From NCBI GenBank assembly GCA_050251615.1, contig JBFWMM010000008.1:1-64000 (forward strand): 64,000 nt of DNA, given 5' to 3'. The DNA is from Sedimentisphaera sp050251615. Lineage in GTDB: Bacteria > Planctomycetota > Phycisphaerae > Sedimentisphaerales > Sedimentisphaeraceae. Numbering within the stretch: position 1 is the first letter of the stretch; each line of letters starts with the position of its first letter. Positions 50,959 to 59,900 of this stretch are shown one piece after another. Below the pieces are notes generated by a model, which worked only from the letters and a program-made list of their open reading frames with translations, searched no databases and was not told the origin of the DNA. The position numbers and the translations under genes were made by a program.

Positions 50959-51951
50959 TTGAAGCAACTCGCATACACGCTCATTCTTGCGGCCGTTTTT
51001 TTTACAACCGGCTGTGCAAATAAAATCTATCTGTCTCTCGGGCTCGAACAGGACAGTAGTCTGAAGTATAAATTGATTTCGGACAGGCAGGTTACGCTCA
51101 ATATAACAGGCGGCGAAAAGCCCGAAAAACCGCAGTCCTGCACAGAAAAACTCGAAATGGTCGTCAGGCTTACGCCCGTTGACATTGACGAGTTCGGCCT
51201 TGTTACAATGCAGGCCGAATGCGAGACAATGAACGTCTCACGCAAGTCTTTTACCGGCCGTGTGGAAACAAAAGACCCACTGAATGTGCTTGCGGGCAAA
51301 AGCTGGCAGTACAAAATCAACCCTGCCGGCGAGATTGAGGATTTCCGCGGACTTGAGCAAGCCGCTAAGATAGCCGGCACTGCCGCCATCAAAGAAAGCG
51401 GCGTTAGACGCATTAAAGACCCCGATATGATTCTCGACTTTATCGCGCTTCAGTGGTCTCTCTGGGACGCTGTTTCGAGCGCCAACAAGACCGGCATCGG
51501 CGTAACGCCAGGTCAGAGTTGGGATTCTCTTCAGATGGTTCCGTTCAGCGTTGCTATACCGGCGGAAAGAATTGTGCATTACAGCATCGACAGCAATAAA
51601 CAGCCTGCGGACGGCTCGTATGTTGTTATTGACAGCGAGTACGATTTGAGCACTTACATTCTCGACCCTAAGGACGGCAAGCTCAAATTTGTCCCTGCGT
51701 TTGAAAACAGGCCCAAACCCTACGATGGCAGCTTCCAAACCAGGGGGATGTTCGGCTTCCTGCGCAACTACAAGCCGCTTGAACTTTCCGGCACCGGTAC
51801 GACAAAATACGACAGCCGTAACGGTGTGCTGTTGAGTGAAACACAGCAATACCAGATGAAAATGGAAGCCGGTTTTATGATGGCGCTCGGTGATTCTGTG
51901 CCGATGCTTGATGTGAGGCAGACAATCAGTGCGGAGCTGATAAATGAATGA
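50959..51951 (+). CDS. Lipoprotein of unknown function (second relative)
   Basis: The 330-residue precursor has a lipobox TTGC (Cys19) and starts with TTG. It shares the beta-rich layout of the preceding lipoprotein (GKSWQYK, NPAGEIED, TKYDSRNGVLLSETQ), so the pair is an old tandem duplication. It overlaps the HIT gene by 8 nt. No catalytic motif is seen. Confidence 0.75.
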   Translation: MKQLAYTLILAAVFFTTGCANKIYLSLGLEQDSSLKYKLISDRQVTLNITGGEKPEKPQSCTEKLEMVVRLTPVDIDEFGLVTMQAECETMNVSRKSFTGRVETKDPLNVLAGKSWQYKINPAGEIEDFRGLEQAAKIAGTAAIKESGVRRIKDPDMILDFIALQWSLWDAVSSANKTGIGVTPGQSWDSLQMVPFSVAIPAERIVHYSIDSNKQPADGSYVVIDSEYDLSTYILDPKDGKLKFVPAFENRPKPYDGSFQTRGMFGFLRNYKPLELSGTGTTKYDSRNGVLLSETQQYQMKMEAGFMMALGDSVPMLDVRQTISAELINE

Positions 51952-52453
51952 GCCGCAGAGAAAGAATCTCTGGGCGCCCTGGCGCATGGAGTATATACAG
52001 GGGCTCAGCGAGGGTGAGGAAGGATGTTTTCTTTGCAACTATGCGGCAAATGCGCAGGATGATGCTGAGAATCTCGTACTGCTGAGATCAGAGCTTTCGC
52101 TTGCCGTATTCAACAAATTTCCGTACAACAACGGCCATATTATGGTTTGTCCGAAAGAACATATCGGAGACATTTCCGATCTTTCCGATGAGCATCTGCT
52201 CGATCTTATGCGCCTTACAAAACAGTGTCAGAACCTGCTGAAAGCGGAGCTGAACCCTGAAGGGTTTAATATCGGCATCAATATCGGAAGGTGTGCCGGA
52301 GCCGGCTTGCCCGGGCATGTACATATCCATATCGTACCGCGCTGGAACGGCGATACAAATTATATGGCGGTGTGCGGCCAGACAGATGTTATAAGCCAGT
52401 CGATGTGCCAGCTATACGACAAATTGAAGCGGCGCATTGAAGCAAAGGAATAA
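51944..52453 (+). CDS. HIT-family hydrolase
   Basis: The 169-residue protein has the histidine triad HVHIHIV (near 125), an N-terminal CFLC zinc-like pair in EGCFLCNY, and NKFPYNNGHIMV. HIT enzymes hydrolyse dinucleoside polyphosphates or related nucleotides, and the Ap4A phosphorylase-like subgroup is the closest match in size. It overlaps the second lipoprotein and precedes the dGTPase by 27 nt. The dGTPase neighbour suggests nucleotide homeostasis. Confidence 0.88.
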   Translation: MNEPQRKNLWAPWRMEYIQGLSEGEEGCFLCNYAANAQDDAENLVLLRSELSLAVFNKFPYNNGHIMVCPKEHIGDISDLSDEHLLDLMRLTKQCQNLLKAELNPEGFNIGINIGRCAGAGLPGHVHIHIVPRWNGDTNYMAVCGQTDVISQSMCQLYDKLKRRIEAKE

Positions 52454-52480
52454 ACCGCAGATCTCAGCGGAGAAAAGTTT

Positions 52481-53569
52481 ATGAAGCCTTACGCGGTAAC
52501 AGAAGAAAACTCACGCGGACGTCTTTACGACAACCGCCCTCATAAATACCGAAATGCTTTCGAGCGCGACCGCGACAGAGTGATACATTGTAGCGCGTTC
52601 AGGAGGCTTGAAGGAAAAACGCAGGTGTTCACGCCCGGCCAGGACGACCATTACCGCACCCGCCTCACCCACACGATAGAAGTTTCGCAAATCGGGCGCA
52701 CGATAGCCAAATGTCTCGACGTTAATGAGGCACTGACTGAGGCCATATGCCTTGCTCACGATATTGGACACAGCCCCTTTGGACATTCCGGCGAAAGCTC
52801 ACTTAACAAGATAATGGGTGGACAAGGCGGTTTTGAACACAATCGGCAGGCTCTGCGTGTTGTAGAACTGCTCGAACACCCCTACCCCGCATTCCCCGGG
52901 CTGAACCTCTGCTATGAAACGAGGCTGGGGTTGTCCAAGCACCAAAGCCCTTACGACCGTCCCGAGCGGAATAATTCAGGTGAACTGAACTGTTCCATCG
53001 AAGGGCAGATTGCCAACATTGCCGACAGAATCGCGTACAACTGCCACGACCTTGAAGACGGCCTCAGGGCGCGTGCAAAAGTGATAGACATTCCGGAAGT
53101 GTGGGAGCTGAAAATAATCCGCAAAGCGCTGAGCAATCTCAGCGACCAGGACCTATCGGACAGTTTCATAAAAAATGTTCGTGTCTCCAAAGCGGTGCTT
53201 GATTCGCTTGTCAGCGATGCGATAGTAACGAGCCGGCACAACATAGAGCAGGCAGGCATCGAGCAGTTAAGTGATGTTTATTCAATCGAGAGTTTTCTTG
53301 TGGGTGTCAGCGAGGAGGCCGACAGCGACCTGCTCGAACTGGAACGCTTCCTGCACCGCAACCTCTACAACTCGCCGAACGTGCGCGCTACGACAGACGA
53401 AGTGAGCAACTGGCTTGTTGCCATATTCAACTACTTCCGCGAAAACACGGATAAGATACCGGCCTACTACCGCAAATTCGAGCAGACAGAAGGCCGCGAC
53501 CGAATGATATGCGATTATATTTCCGGCATGACAGACAGCTTCTGTATGAAACTTCTGGAAAAAATATGA
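52481..53569 (+). CDS. Deoxyguanosinetriphosphate triphosphohydrolase-like protein
   Basis: The 362-residue HD-domain enzyme cleaves dGTP to deoxyguanosine and triphosphate. The metal ligands are in LTHTIEVS, HDIGHSPFGHSGE and the later aspartate in IADRIAYNCHD. Motifs are complete. It lies between the HIT gene and the M60 peptidase, whose start overlaps its stop by 4 nt. Confidence 0.92.
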   Translation: MKPYAVTEENSRGRLYDNRPHKYRNAFERDRDRVIHCSAFRRLEGKTQVFTPGQDDHYRTRLTHTIEVSQIGRTIAKCLDVNEALTEAICLAHDIGHSPFGHSGESSLNKIMGGQGGFEHNRQALRVVELLEHPYPAFPGLNLCYETRLGLSKHQSPYDRPERNNSGELNCSIEGQIANIADRIAYNCHDLEDGLRARAKVIDIPEVWELKIIRKALSNLSDQDLSDSFIKNVRVSKAVLDSLVSDAIVTSRHNIEQAGIEQLSDVYSIESFLVGVSEEADSDLLELERFLHRNLYNSPNVRATTDEVSNWLVAIFNYFRENTDKIPAYYRKFEQTEGRDRMICDYISGMTDSFCMKLLEKI

Positions 53570-55749
53570 GAAAAACCTGCTTTTATACTATATTTGCCCT
53601 TGCTACTGCGGCCTTTGCCGCTTACAGCCCTGTTCTTACCGCCGATATTGCCGATATCACTGAGGGTGTCGAATCAATCGCGGCTCCCGGCGTGCCGGGG
53701 AGGCTGAGCCTGTTCAAGCCGTTTGTCGCTCCAATAGCAACAGACAATACGCTCTCGCAACCAACTGCCGCAATCGGTCGTACCAGAACTGGCCGTTTCC
53801 TTTGCTTCGCACACGATGGCTACTTCAATCCCTCTGAAATAGCCCGCGCTGACACGGCCCGCTTCTACGAGAACGCGATTAAATGGCTTACGGGTAGAGA
53901 GGGGCGCGCGAAAATTGCCGTAATCGATAATCAGCCGCTGACCGATCTCTTTATTGATTCGCGCTACGATGCCGTCTGCATCACATTCGACAACCGCGAT
54001 GAAATCCTTGCAAGTGACTTGCTCGTCTTTAGAGGAGGCAAGCTCAGAGAAAAGGATATTGATACTGCGAAAGAGATGTTTCTGCGTGGCAAATCCATTA
54101 TGACAGGCCTGCCAGGCTGGGGTTGGAGGCAACTCAACGCCGGCAAAGACTTGAGCGAATGTGCGCTGAACAAGCTGTTTGTTGATTATGGATTATTCTT
54201 TGCCGATGGTTACTCTGACGCCGGAGAATCTCATACTTTCGCAGTCTTAAAGGAGCCGGTTCAATCACTCAATGCCGCAGTCGCTTATGAAAAGCTTCTC
54301 AAATCCGTGGCTGCCGGCAAGCAGGACAACCTTACCGAATACTGCCGTACAGTGGAGCTGGCGATAGAAAGCTTGCCGCTTGATGAGCCTGTTTTTATGG
54401 CTCGTATGCTGAAGAATGCGCGTAGCGACAGGGTGATTCCGAGCGAAAAATCGCCGGTAAGGCGTGATGATTACCTTTCACGTTTTGCTTTGATAGCGCA
54501 GGCAAGGCTTCAGACTTCCCTGCCACCGAATAAAATCAAGGCATCTCCGTGCTCGTTTGATTTTCCCGGGCGCCTTGCGTTAGGCGCGGAGACGGTTAGC
54601 AAGACTGTCTCACTCGAACTTGCTATGCAGAGATGGCATTCAACCGGCCTCTATGCAGGCGCGGGTGAGTTGTTTGATGTTACGTTACCACCGGACGCCC
54701 CACCGTTGAGCCTGCAAATTGGCACACACACCGACAAACTCTGGGGGCTTGATCAATGGAAAAGGTTTCCGCAAGTTACGGCTTCCATTAAGCTCAAGGG
54801 GGGAGTCAACACTTGCGCATCGGCATTCGGCGGGCTGATCTATATTGATGTTCCGCGTGGCTACAGCGGTGAGATTGATGTAAAGATTGATGGCGCCTTT
54901 GCTGCTGCAAGGTATGTTCTTGGGCAGACAAAAACTGCCGACTGGAAAGATATACGCCGCTCGCCTGCTCCGTGGGCAGAGCTTGAAGGGGAGAATGTCG
55001 TGATTACGGTGCCGCGCGAAATCGTGCTTCGCCTTGACGAGCCGGAGGCTCTTGTCAAAAAATGGGATGAGATCTTTGATGCCTGCGCCGAGCTTAAAGG
55101 CAGCCCCGTAAAGCGCGCCTATAAGGAACGCATCACGGCGGACGTGCAGATCAGCGCAGGCTATATGCACTCCGGCTACCCCATTATGACCCACAGCGAC
55201 CAGTACAGTAACCTCGCCGACATAAACAATCTCAAAAGCGGCAACTGGGGCTTTTTCCACGAAATCGGGCACAACCATCAGGATGCCGCATGGACATTCG
55301 ATGGCTCAACCGAAGTTACCGTAAACATATTCACACTGTACATCTACAACAGGGCTTGCGGCAAGGGTGTGTTTGAGTCGGGCAATCTTTCACCTGAAAG
55401 AGCAAAACAGCTGCATGCTGATTTTATCAGCCGCGGCGCAGACTTTGCCGCATGGAAGAGCGACCCGTTTATCGGGCTTATGCCATACGCTATACTTGCG
55501 GAAGAATTTGGCTGGGAGCCGTATAAAGCCGTATTCAGGAAGTACGGAGAGCTTTCTTCAGATGAAGCCCCGCAAACAGATGTGCAGAAAATGGATATGT
55601 GGGTGCGGCTGTTTTCAGAGGCCATCAGGCGTGATCTCACCCCCTTCTTCACCTACTGGGGCTGGCCCCTTTCCGATGAGCTTAAGGCAGAACTTGACGG
55701 CAAATATCCGCGCTATGATATTTCGGATTTACGCGCTGTATCGTTGTAA
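53566..55749 (+). CDS. Secreted M60-type metallopeptidase
   Basis: The 727-residue precursor has a signal peptide (about 1-19). The zinc motif HEIGHNHQ is at 565-572 with the third ligand Glu583, matching the HExxHx(8-28)E of peptidase M60 (enhancin-like, mucin-degrading). The N-terminal 400 residues probably hold a carbohydrate-binding or substrate domain (beta-rich). ATG 53566 overlaps the dGTPase stop. It is an extracellular glycoprotein-degrading enzyme by family, and its substrate is unknown. Confidence 0.85.
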   Translation: MRKTCFYTIFALATAAFAAYSPVLTADIADITEGVESIAAPGVPGRLSLFKPFVAPIATDNTLSQPTAAIGRTRTGRFLCFAHDGYFNPSEIARADTARFYENAIKWLTGREGRAKIAVIDNQPLTDLFIDSRYDAVCITFDNRDEILASDLLVFRGGKLREKDIDTAKEMFLRGKSIMTGLPGWGWRQLNAGKDLSECALNKLFVDYGLFFADGYSDAGESHTFAVLKEPVQSLNAAVAYEKLLKSVAAGKQDNLTEYCRTVELAIESLPLDEPVFMARMLKNARSDRVIPSEKSPVRRDDYLSRFALIAQARLQTSLPPNKIKASPCSFDFPGRLALGAETVSKTVSLELAMQRWHSTGLYAGAGELFDVTLPPDAPPLSLQIGTHTDKLWGLDQWKRFPQVTASIKLKGGVNTCASAFGGLIYIDVPRGYSGEIDVKIDGAFAAARYVLGQTKTADWKDIRRSPAPWAELEGENVVITVPREIVLRLDEPEALVKKWDEIFDACAELKGSPVKRAYKERITADVQISAGYMHSGYPIMTHSDQYSNLADINNLKSGNWGFFHEIGHNHQDAAWTFDGSTEVTVNIFTLYIYNRACGKGVFESGNLSPERAKQLHADFISRGADFAAWKSDPFIGLMPYAILAEEFGWEPYKAVFRKYGELSSDEAPQTDVQKMDMWVRLFSEAIRRDLTPFFTYWGWPLSDELKAELDGKYPRYDISDLRAVSL

Positions 55750-55806
55750 AACATGCGCAAATGCTTGACTTTACCGGCATTTACCGTATCTTTATTCATT
55801 CCACTT

Positions 55807-55890
55807 GCCGGAGTGGCGGAATCGGCAGACGCGAAGGATTCAAAATCCTTTCCTGGCAACAGGGTGTGGGTTCAAGTCCCACCTCCGGTA
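55807..55890 (+). tRNA. tRNA-Leu, anticodon CAA
   Basis: The acceptor GCCGGAG pairs with CTCCGGT (terminal G-U) and discriminator A. The anticodon stem AAGGA/TCCTT encloses TTCAAAA, giving CAA for UUG. A long variable arm and GGGTTCAAGTCCC T-arm are present; length 84 nt. The CCA is not encoded. It begins 58 nt after the M60 stop and has no clear promoter of its own. Confidence 0.96.
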
Positions 55891-55952
55891 TTATATCCCG
55901 TTTTTCATCCTCGAACTTCCATATTACAAGCGCTTTGGTCTGTCGCTTTACG

Positions 55953-56975
55953 TCAATGCCCCGGAGACGCTGCGAGGGCGCGCCAGTTGGAATAGTCATT
56001 TGCGTAAGCGGAGAGATTAGCTCTGTTGAGCGAGGCGCCGTCTGCCGAGACCGGCCACGGAGCGCTTTCGCTGTAATCGACTTTTTCTATGGGTATCATA
56101 TAACGTTCGGAGCCGTATTCGAGGTCGCCAGGGATTTGCAGCTCGATCTGCTCTCCACCGTTGTTAAGGGCGCCTGAATACGGGCCAAACACTTTTCCAA
56201 GCCCTGCGTAGCAAGCCAGAGCCGGATTCTTAGCCACCACAACCACCTCGCCGGCAGCAAGAATCGTGTTTACGGGAAATTCAAAGCCAATCCCCTTGAT
56301 GCACCATGACAAATCTTCTTTTATTTTTTTCTCCGGAGAAATGGCCGTAGTTACTTCCCGCTCAACAAGAACTACCGGCCGCTCCGAGCGGTTCTTCAAC
56401 TCGATAAATTCATACTCTTTCCCCTCAGGCGGATTGTAGTAGATTTCAGTTATTACTACAGGGGAGATGTAAGGGAGACTGTTTTGCGCGCCGGGAGTTG
56501 CCTTGTCCATTGGCGTAAAATAGCAGGAGCCGGGTGCCGCGGTCTTCTCAAAACGACCAAAGCTGCGCCCGTTCGGCGATGCATCAAAAGCCACTTGATT
56601 GCTCGCGCCGTCCTTATTAACGAGATAAACCGTTTCCCCCGCTTCGCTCAGCCCGAAAGGTTCTATGCAACCTGAATCCGTCAATTTGCCGAATGAATCA
56701 TACTGGTAGAAAACGAGGTATCCGCATGCCTCTATCACGGTGTCTGACGCAATTCGGTACTTTTTTTCGATCAATCCCCCTTTGCCAGAATCAGAGAGAT
56801 ACCAACCGCCAATATCTATCGCCTTGTCAGTTGTATTGTAAAGCTCTATCCAATCTGAAGCCTTCCCATGCGAATGGGCGAGAAGTTCATTTATGACAAC
56901 TCTCTCCTCTGCTCCTGTACAAGCCGGCAAAACAACCGCAAAACAAAAAAGTGAAGCAATAAAACGTATCATCAC
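55953..56975 (-). CDS. Exported protein of two lamin-tail domains
   Basis: The 340-residue precursor has a signal peptide and then two lamin-tail domains (about 25-150: VVINELLAHSHGKASDWIELYN; 170-340: VVITEIYYNPPEG). It is a paralogue of residues about 1455-1782 of the next gene and starts 4 nt into its stop (ATGA). High nucleotide identity over part of the second domain shows a recent duplication or conversion. Extracellular anchoring or DNA/carbohydrate attachment roles for such domains are only hypotheses. Confidence 0.8.
   Translation of the reverse strand: MMIRFIASLFCFAVVLPACTGAEERVVINELLAHSHGKASDWIELYNTTDKAIDIGGWYLSDSGKGGLIEKKYRIASDTVIEACGYLVFYQYDSFGKLTDSGCIEPFGLSEAGETVYLVNKDGASNQVAFDASPNGRSFGRFEKTAAPGSCYFTPMDKATPGAQNSLPYISPVVITEIYYNPPEGKEYEFIELKNRSERPVVLVEREVTTAISPEKKIKEDLSWCIKGIGFEFPVNTILAAGEVVVVAKNPALACYAGLGKVFGPYSGALNNGGEQIELQIPGDLEYGSERYMIPIEKVDYSESAPWPVSADGASLNRANLSAYANDYSNWRALAASPGH
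56091..56230. repeat. Near-identical copy of 57119-57258 (paralogous lamin-tail segment)
   Basis: The two 140-bp stretches align without gaps at an offset of 1028 bp, with roughly nine to eleven mismatches by eye. Both encode the segment GEVVVVAKNPALACYAGLG and following residues. Confidence 0.85.
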
Positions 56976-59900
56976 AATTCTCCATGAGATGGGGCAAGTG
57001 CGCGCCAGTTAGTGTAATCTCTTGCGTATTCATCCAAATATATTCTATTGAGCGAGTACCCTGAGCCGTCTGCCGAGATCGGCCAGGGGGCGCTGTCGCT
57101 GTAATCAATTATTTCTAAGGGTATCATATAGCGTTCGGAGCCGTATTCGAGGTCGCCTTGGATTTGCAACTCGATCTGCTCTCCGTTGTTGTTAAGGGCG
57201 CCTGAATACGGGCCAAATACTTTCCCAAGCCCTGCGTAGCAAGCCAGAGCCGGATTCTTCGCCACAACAACCACTTCGCCCGGAGCGAGCGTTATGCCTG
57301 CGGGAAAATCAAAGCCTATACCGTCAATTCGCCAGGGTAGCCTTTGCGTAATAAAGACGCCCTGCGATGTTTCCGTGGACACGTCCGTTTCAAGGGCAAC
57401 CGCGGAAGCGCTGCGGTTGCATAGCTCAACGAACTCATAATCTGAATCCTCAGAAGGATGGTAATAGATTTCAGTAATTACTACCGGCGGTACATAAGGC
57501 AATGTGTTGATAGAACCTGGGGTAGGCTCGGTCATAGGTGCAAAATCATAGCCCCCTGAAAGCTCCGTTTTTTCGTATCTGCCGAAGCTGCGGCCTGTTG
57601 GCGAGGCGTCAAAATTCTCAGCAGTGCTGTAGAGTCCTGTAACCGCAGTGCCGGCTCCGCTGAACAGATACAGGCTTTCTCCTCCCTCGCTGAGGCCGAA
57701 CGGCACAAAACAACCATCCGCGGCGATATTGCCGAAAGTTTCATTCTCATAGAAAACGATGTAGCCTTGCGAAGGTATGGTGGTACCCGCGGGGATGCGA
57801 TATTTCATAATATCAGGTTCGTTACCGGTCGAATCAGAAAGAAACCAACCGCAGAGGTCTATGTCGTAAGCGGTTTTATTGTAGAGCTCTATCCAGTCGG
57901 GCGCTTCGGCATGGGAATGGGCGAGCAGCTCGTTTATCACGATTGAGTCGGGAGCAAGTGCGCCAAGAGCCGCCCTGCCGGGAGTGCCGCCGGCCTGAAC
58001 GCTCGCGCGCCAGCCGGCCGAATCATCCCAAAGCTCAACCGGTTGGGTGGGATCTGAGATGGTAAGCGAGAAACCCTCGCCATCGGTTAAGACGTACCAG
58101 CTGTCTTTGTATTTGAAAGACAAAACATTTTCGCCGAGAGGGTCTTTGAGGGTAATCTTTTCGGAATCGTTGTCGAGCGAGCCTGACACCCACTGCCGCA
58201 CAGAGACGATTGCCGGAATATCGCTGTAGAAGGCAGTGAAGGCGTCAATGTCCTTAACGAGCAAAGCATAGCCGCCCGCGGGGATGTAGGTATAGTCGAA
58301 AGAGTGGTCGATTCCGGAAGAGAAGCTCATCAGCTTAACATTCAGGTCGGATGAGCTGATATTATGCAGCTCGATGTATTCAGTCCCGCTGACTCGCGGA
58401 TGATACATTACTTCCGTAATCCTTATAGCCTCATTCAGGCGCGAATCTGCAAAAACAGCATCAGCAAGAGCGCTCCACTGCCCGCCGCCGTTGAGTCTGG
58501 CTTTAACGCGAGTGGAGGAACTCATGTCAATGGTCGAGCTGAGATAACGTTTGGCGGTGCCGCTTATAGCACCCGTCCAGTACTCGCGCGGGTCGGAGCC
58601 GTCAAGCGTGTAATATATCAGGCCGACATCCGAAGTACTCATCCCAAGAGAGACAGGGCAACCAATATAGCCGCCGGTGGTTGGAGCTGTGCCAATCTTG
58701 AAGGCAGGCGGCTCGATATTCGGATACAGCGGCAGAGGAAGCTGTCTGAAATGCGAGATGGTATTTGCCGGCTTCAGGGCGAAATAGCTGTCAAGAAGGG
58801 CTATCTGCGGATCCCAGAAATCTTTTTTTGTATAGAGGTAAGAAGTACCGGAGGGGAACACATCCCTGCGGCAGTCGCCCCATCTTGCGCTTTCAGCGAT
58901 TACAGCCCGTTCGATTTCCGCGGCTCTGGCGGCAAGCCTTGCCGAAGCGGCCTCATAAGTGAGAGCACCATCGCTGTGAAAGTGTTTGTAGAGGCGGTCT
59001 GCGAAACGCTGGCGGAATTCGGGGATGTCGTCAAGGTAGCCGAGAAGGAAGGGCGAGTTGAAATCACTTACGGGTGATGTGTTGCCCGAATTGCCGTTCT
59101 CGCTGGTGCGCTCGGTGTCCCAGAGATAGAAATTCCACGGCGCACGGAATACTCCGCCCCCTGCCACGCGCCAGTTGCCGTCGGTTTTTAAGTCCTGATT
59201 CAGCGCGTAATGCTGTACGATCGTCCAGTCGATGTAGTTGTCCACATCCAGCACCTTTTTGATCGCTTCCCAGCCGGCTTGTGTCGTGCGCAGGCCGGAG
59301 GAAACGGTCTGCTGCATCTCGTTCCATGCGGTGCTGTCGCCATCAGATACTTCCCCACCGTTCAGTGCATCGTAGTACTCGCTGTCTCCGCCTTCGTATG
59401 AGGCGTAATGCGAGGCTTCCGGCCTCTCGTGCAGGTCATACACGCCCCAGTAGAGGCCGTCCAAGTATAGGTGTACGAATCTGCCCGAACCACCGCCCTG
59501 CTGCCCCATGGCGATAATGGCGTCTCTGTTGAGCTGGTCGCGCAGAAGTGTGCCTCGGGGCCTCTGATTGGCATCCCAGTGTGTCCATGAATTATTGTAC
59601 GTAGCTCTAAGCTGGAGGCTGTCGAACGTCTCGACATCCGTCTGGCTGAACAGCTTTTCCTTAAGGTCCGCATCACCGTATCCGCCGCGAAAACGCAGAC
59701 TGAATGAGTGCTTAGGGTCGTTGTCGCGGCTGGCAAATCCCGTAATCTGGATACCGCAGTTCACCTGAAACTCGGTGCCATCAGGCGCATTGAAGTACTC
59801 GACAGAAATTGGCCTCTCCCATGCATCACCGGAGTTGGCGGGGTGCGTGTATATGCCTATGGTTGAACCGAAGAGGTTCTCCGGAGAGCTGGCGATTGAG

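Noticed and set aside
58364..59077. 237-codon plus-strand frame within the giant gene
   Set aside because: It runs antisense to the CotH and Ig-like domains, and shows no family pattern.
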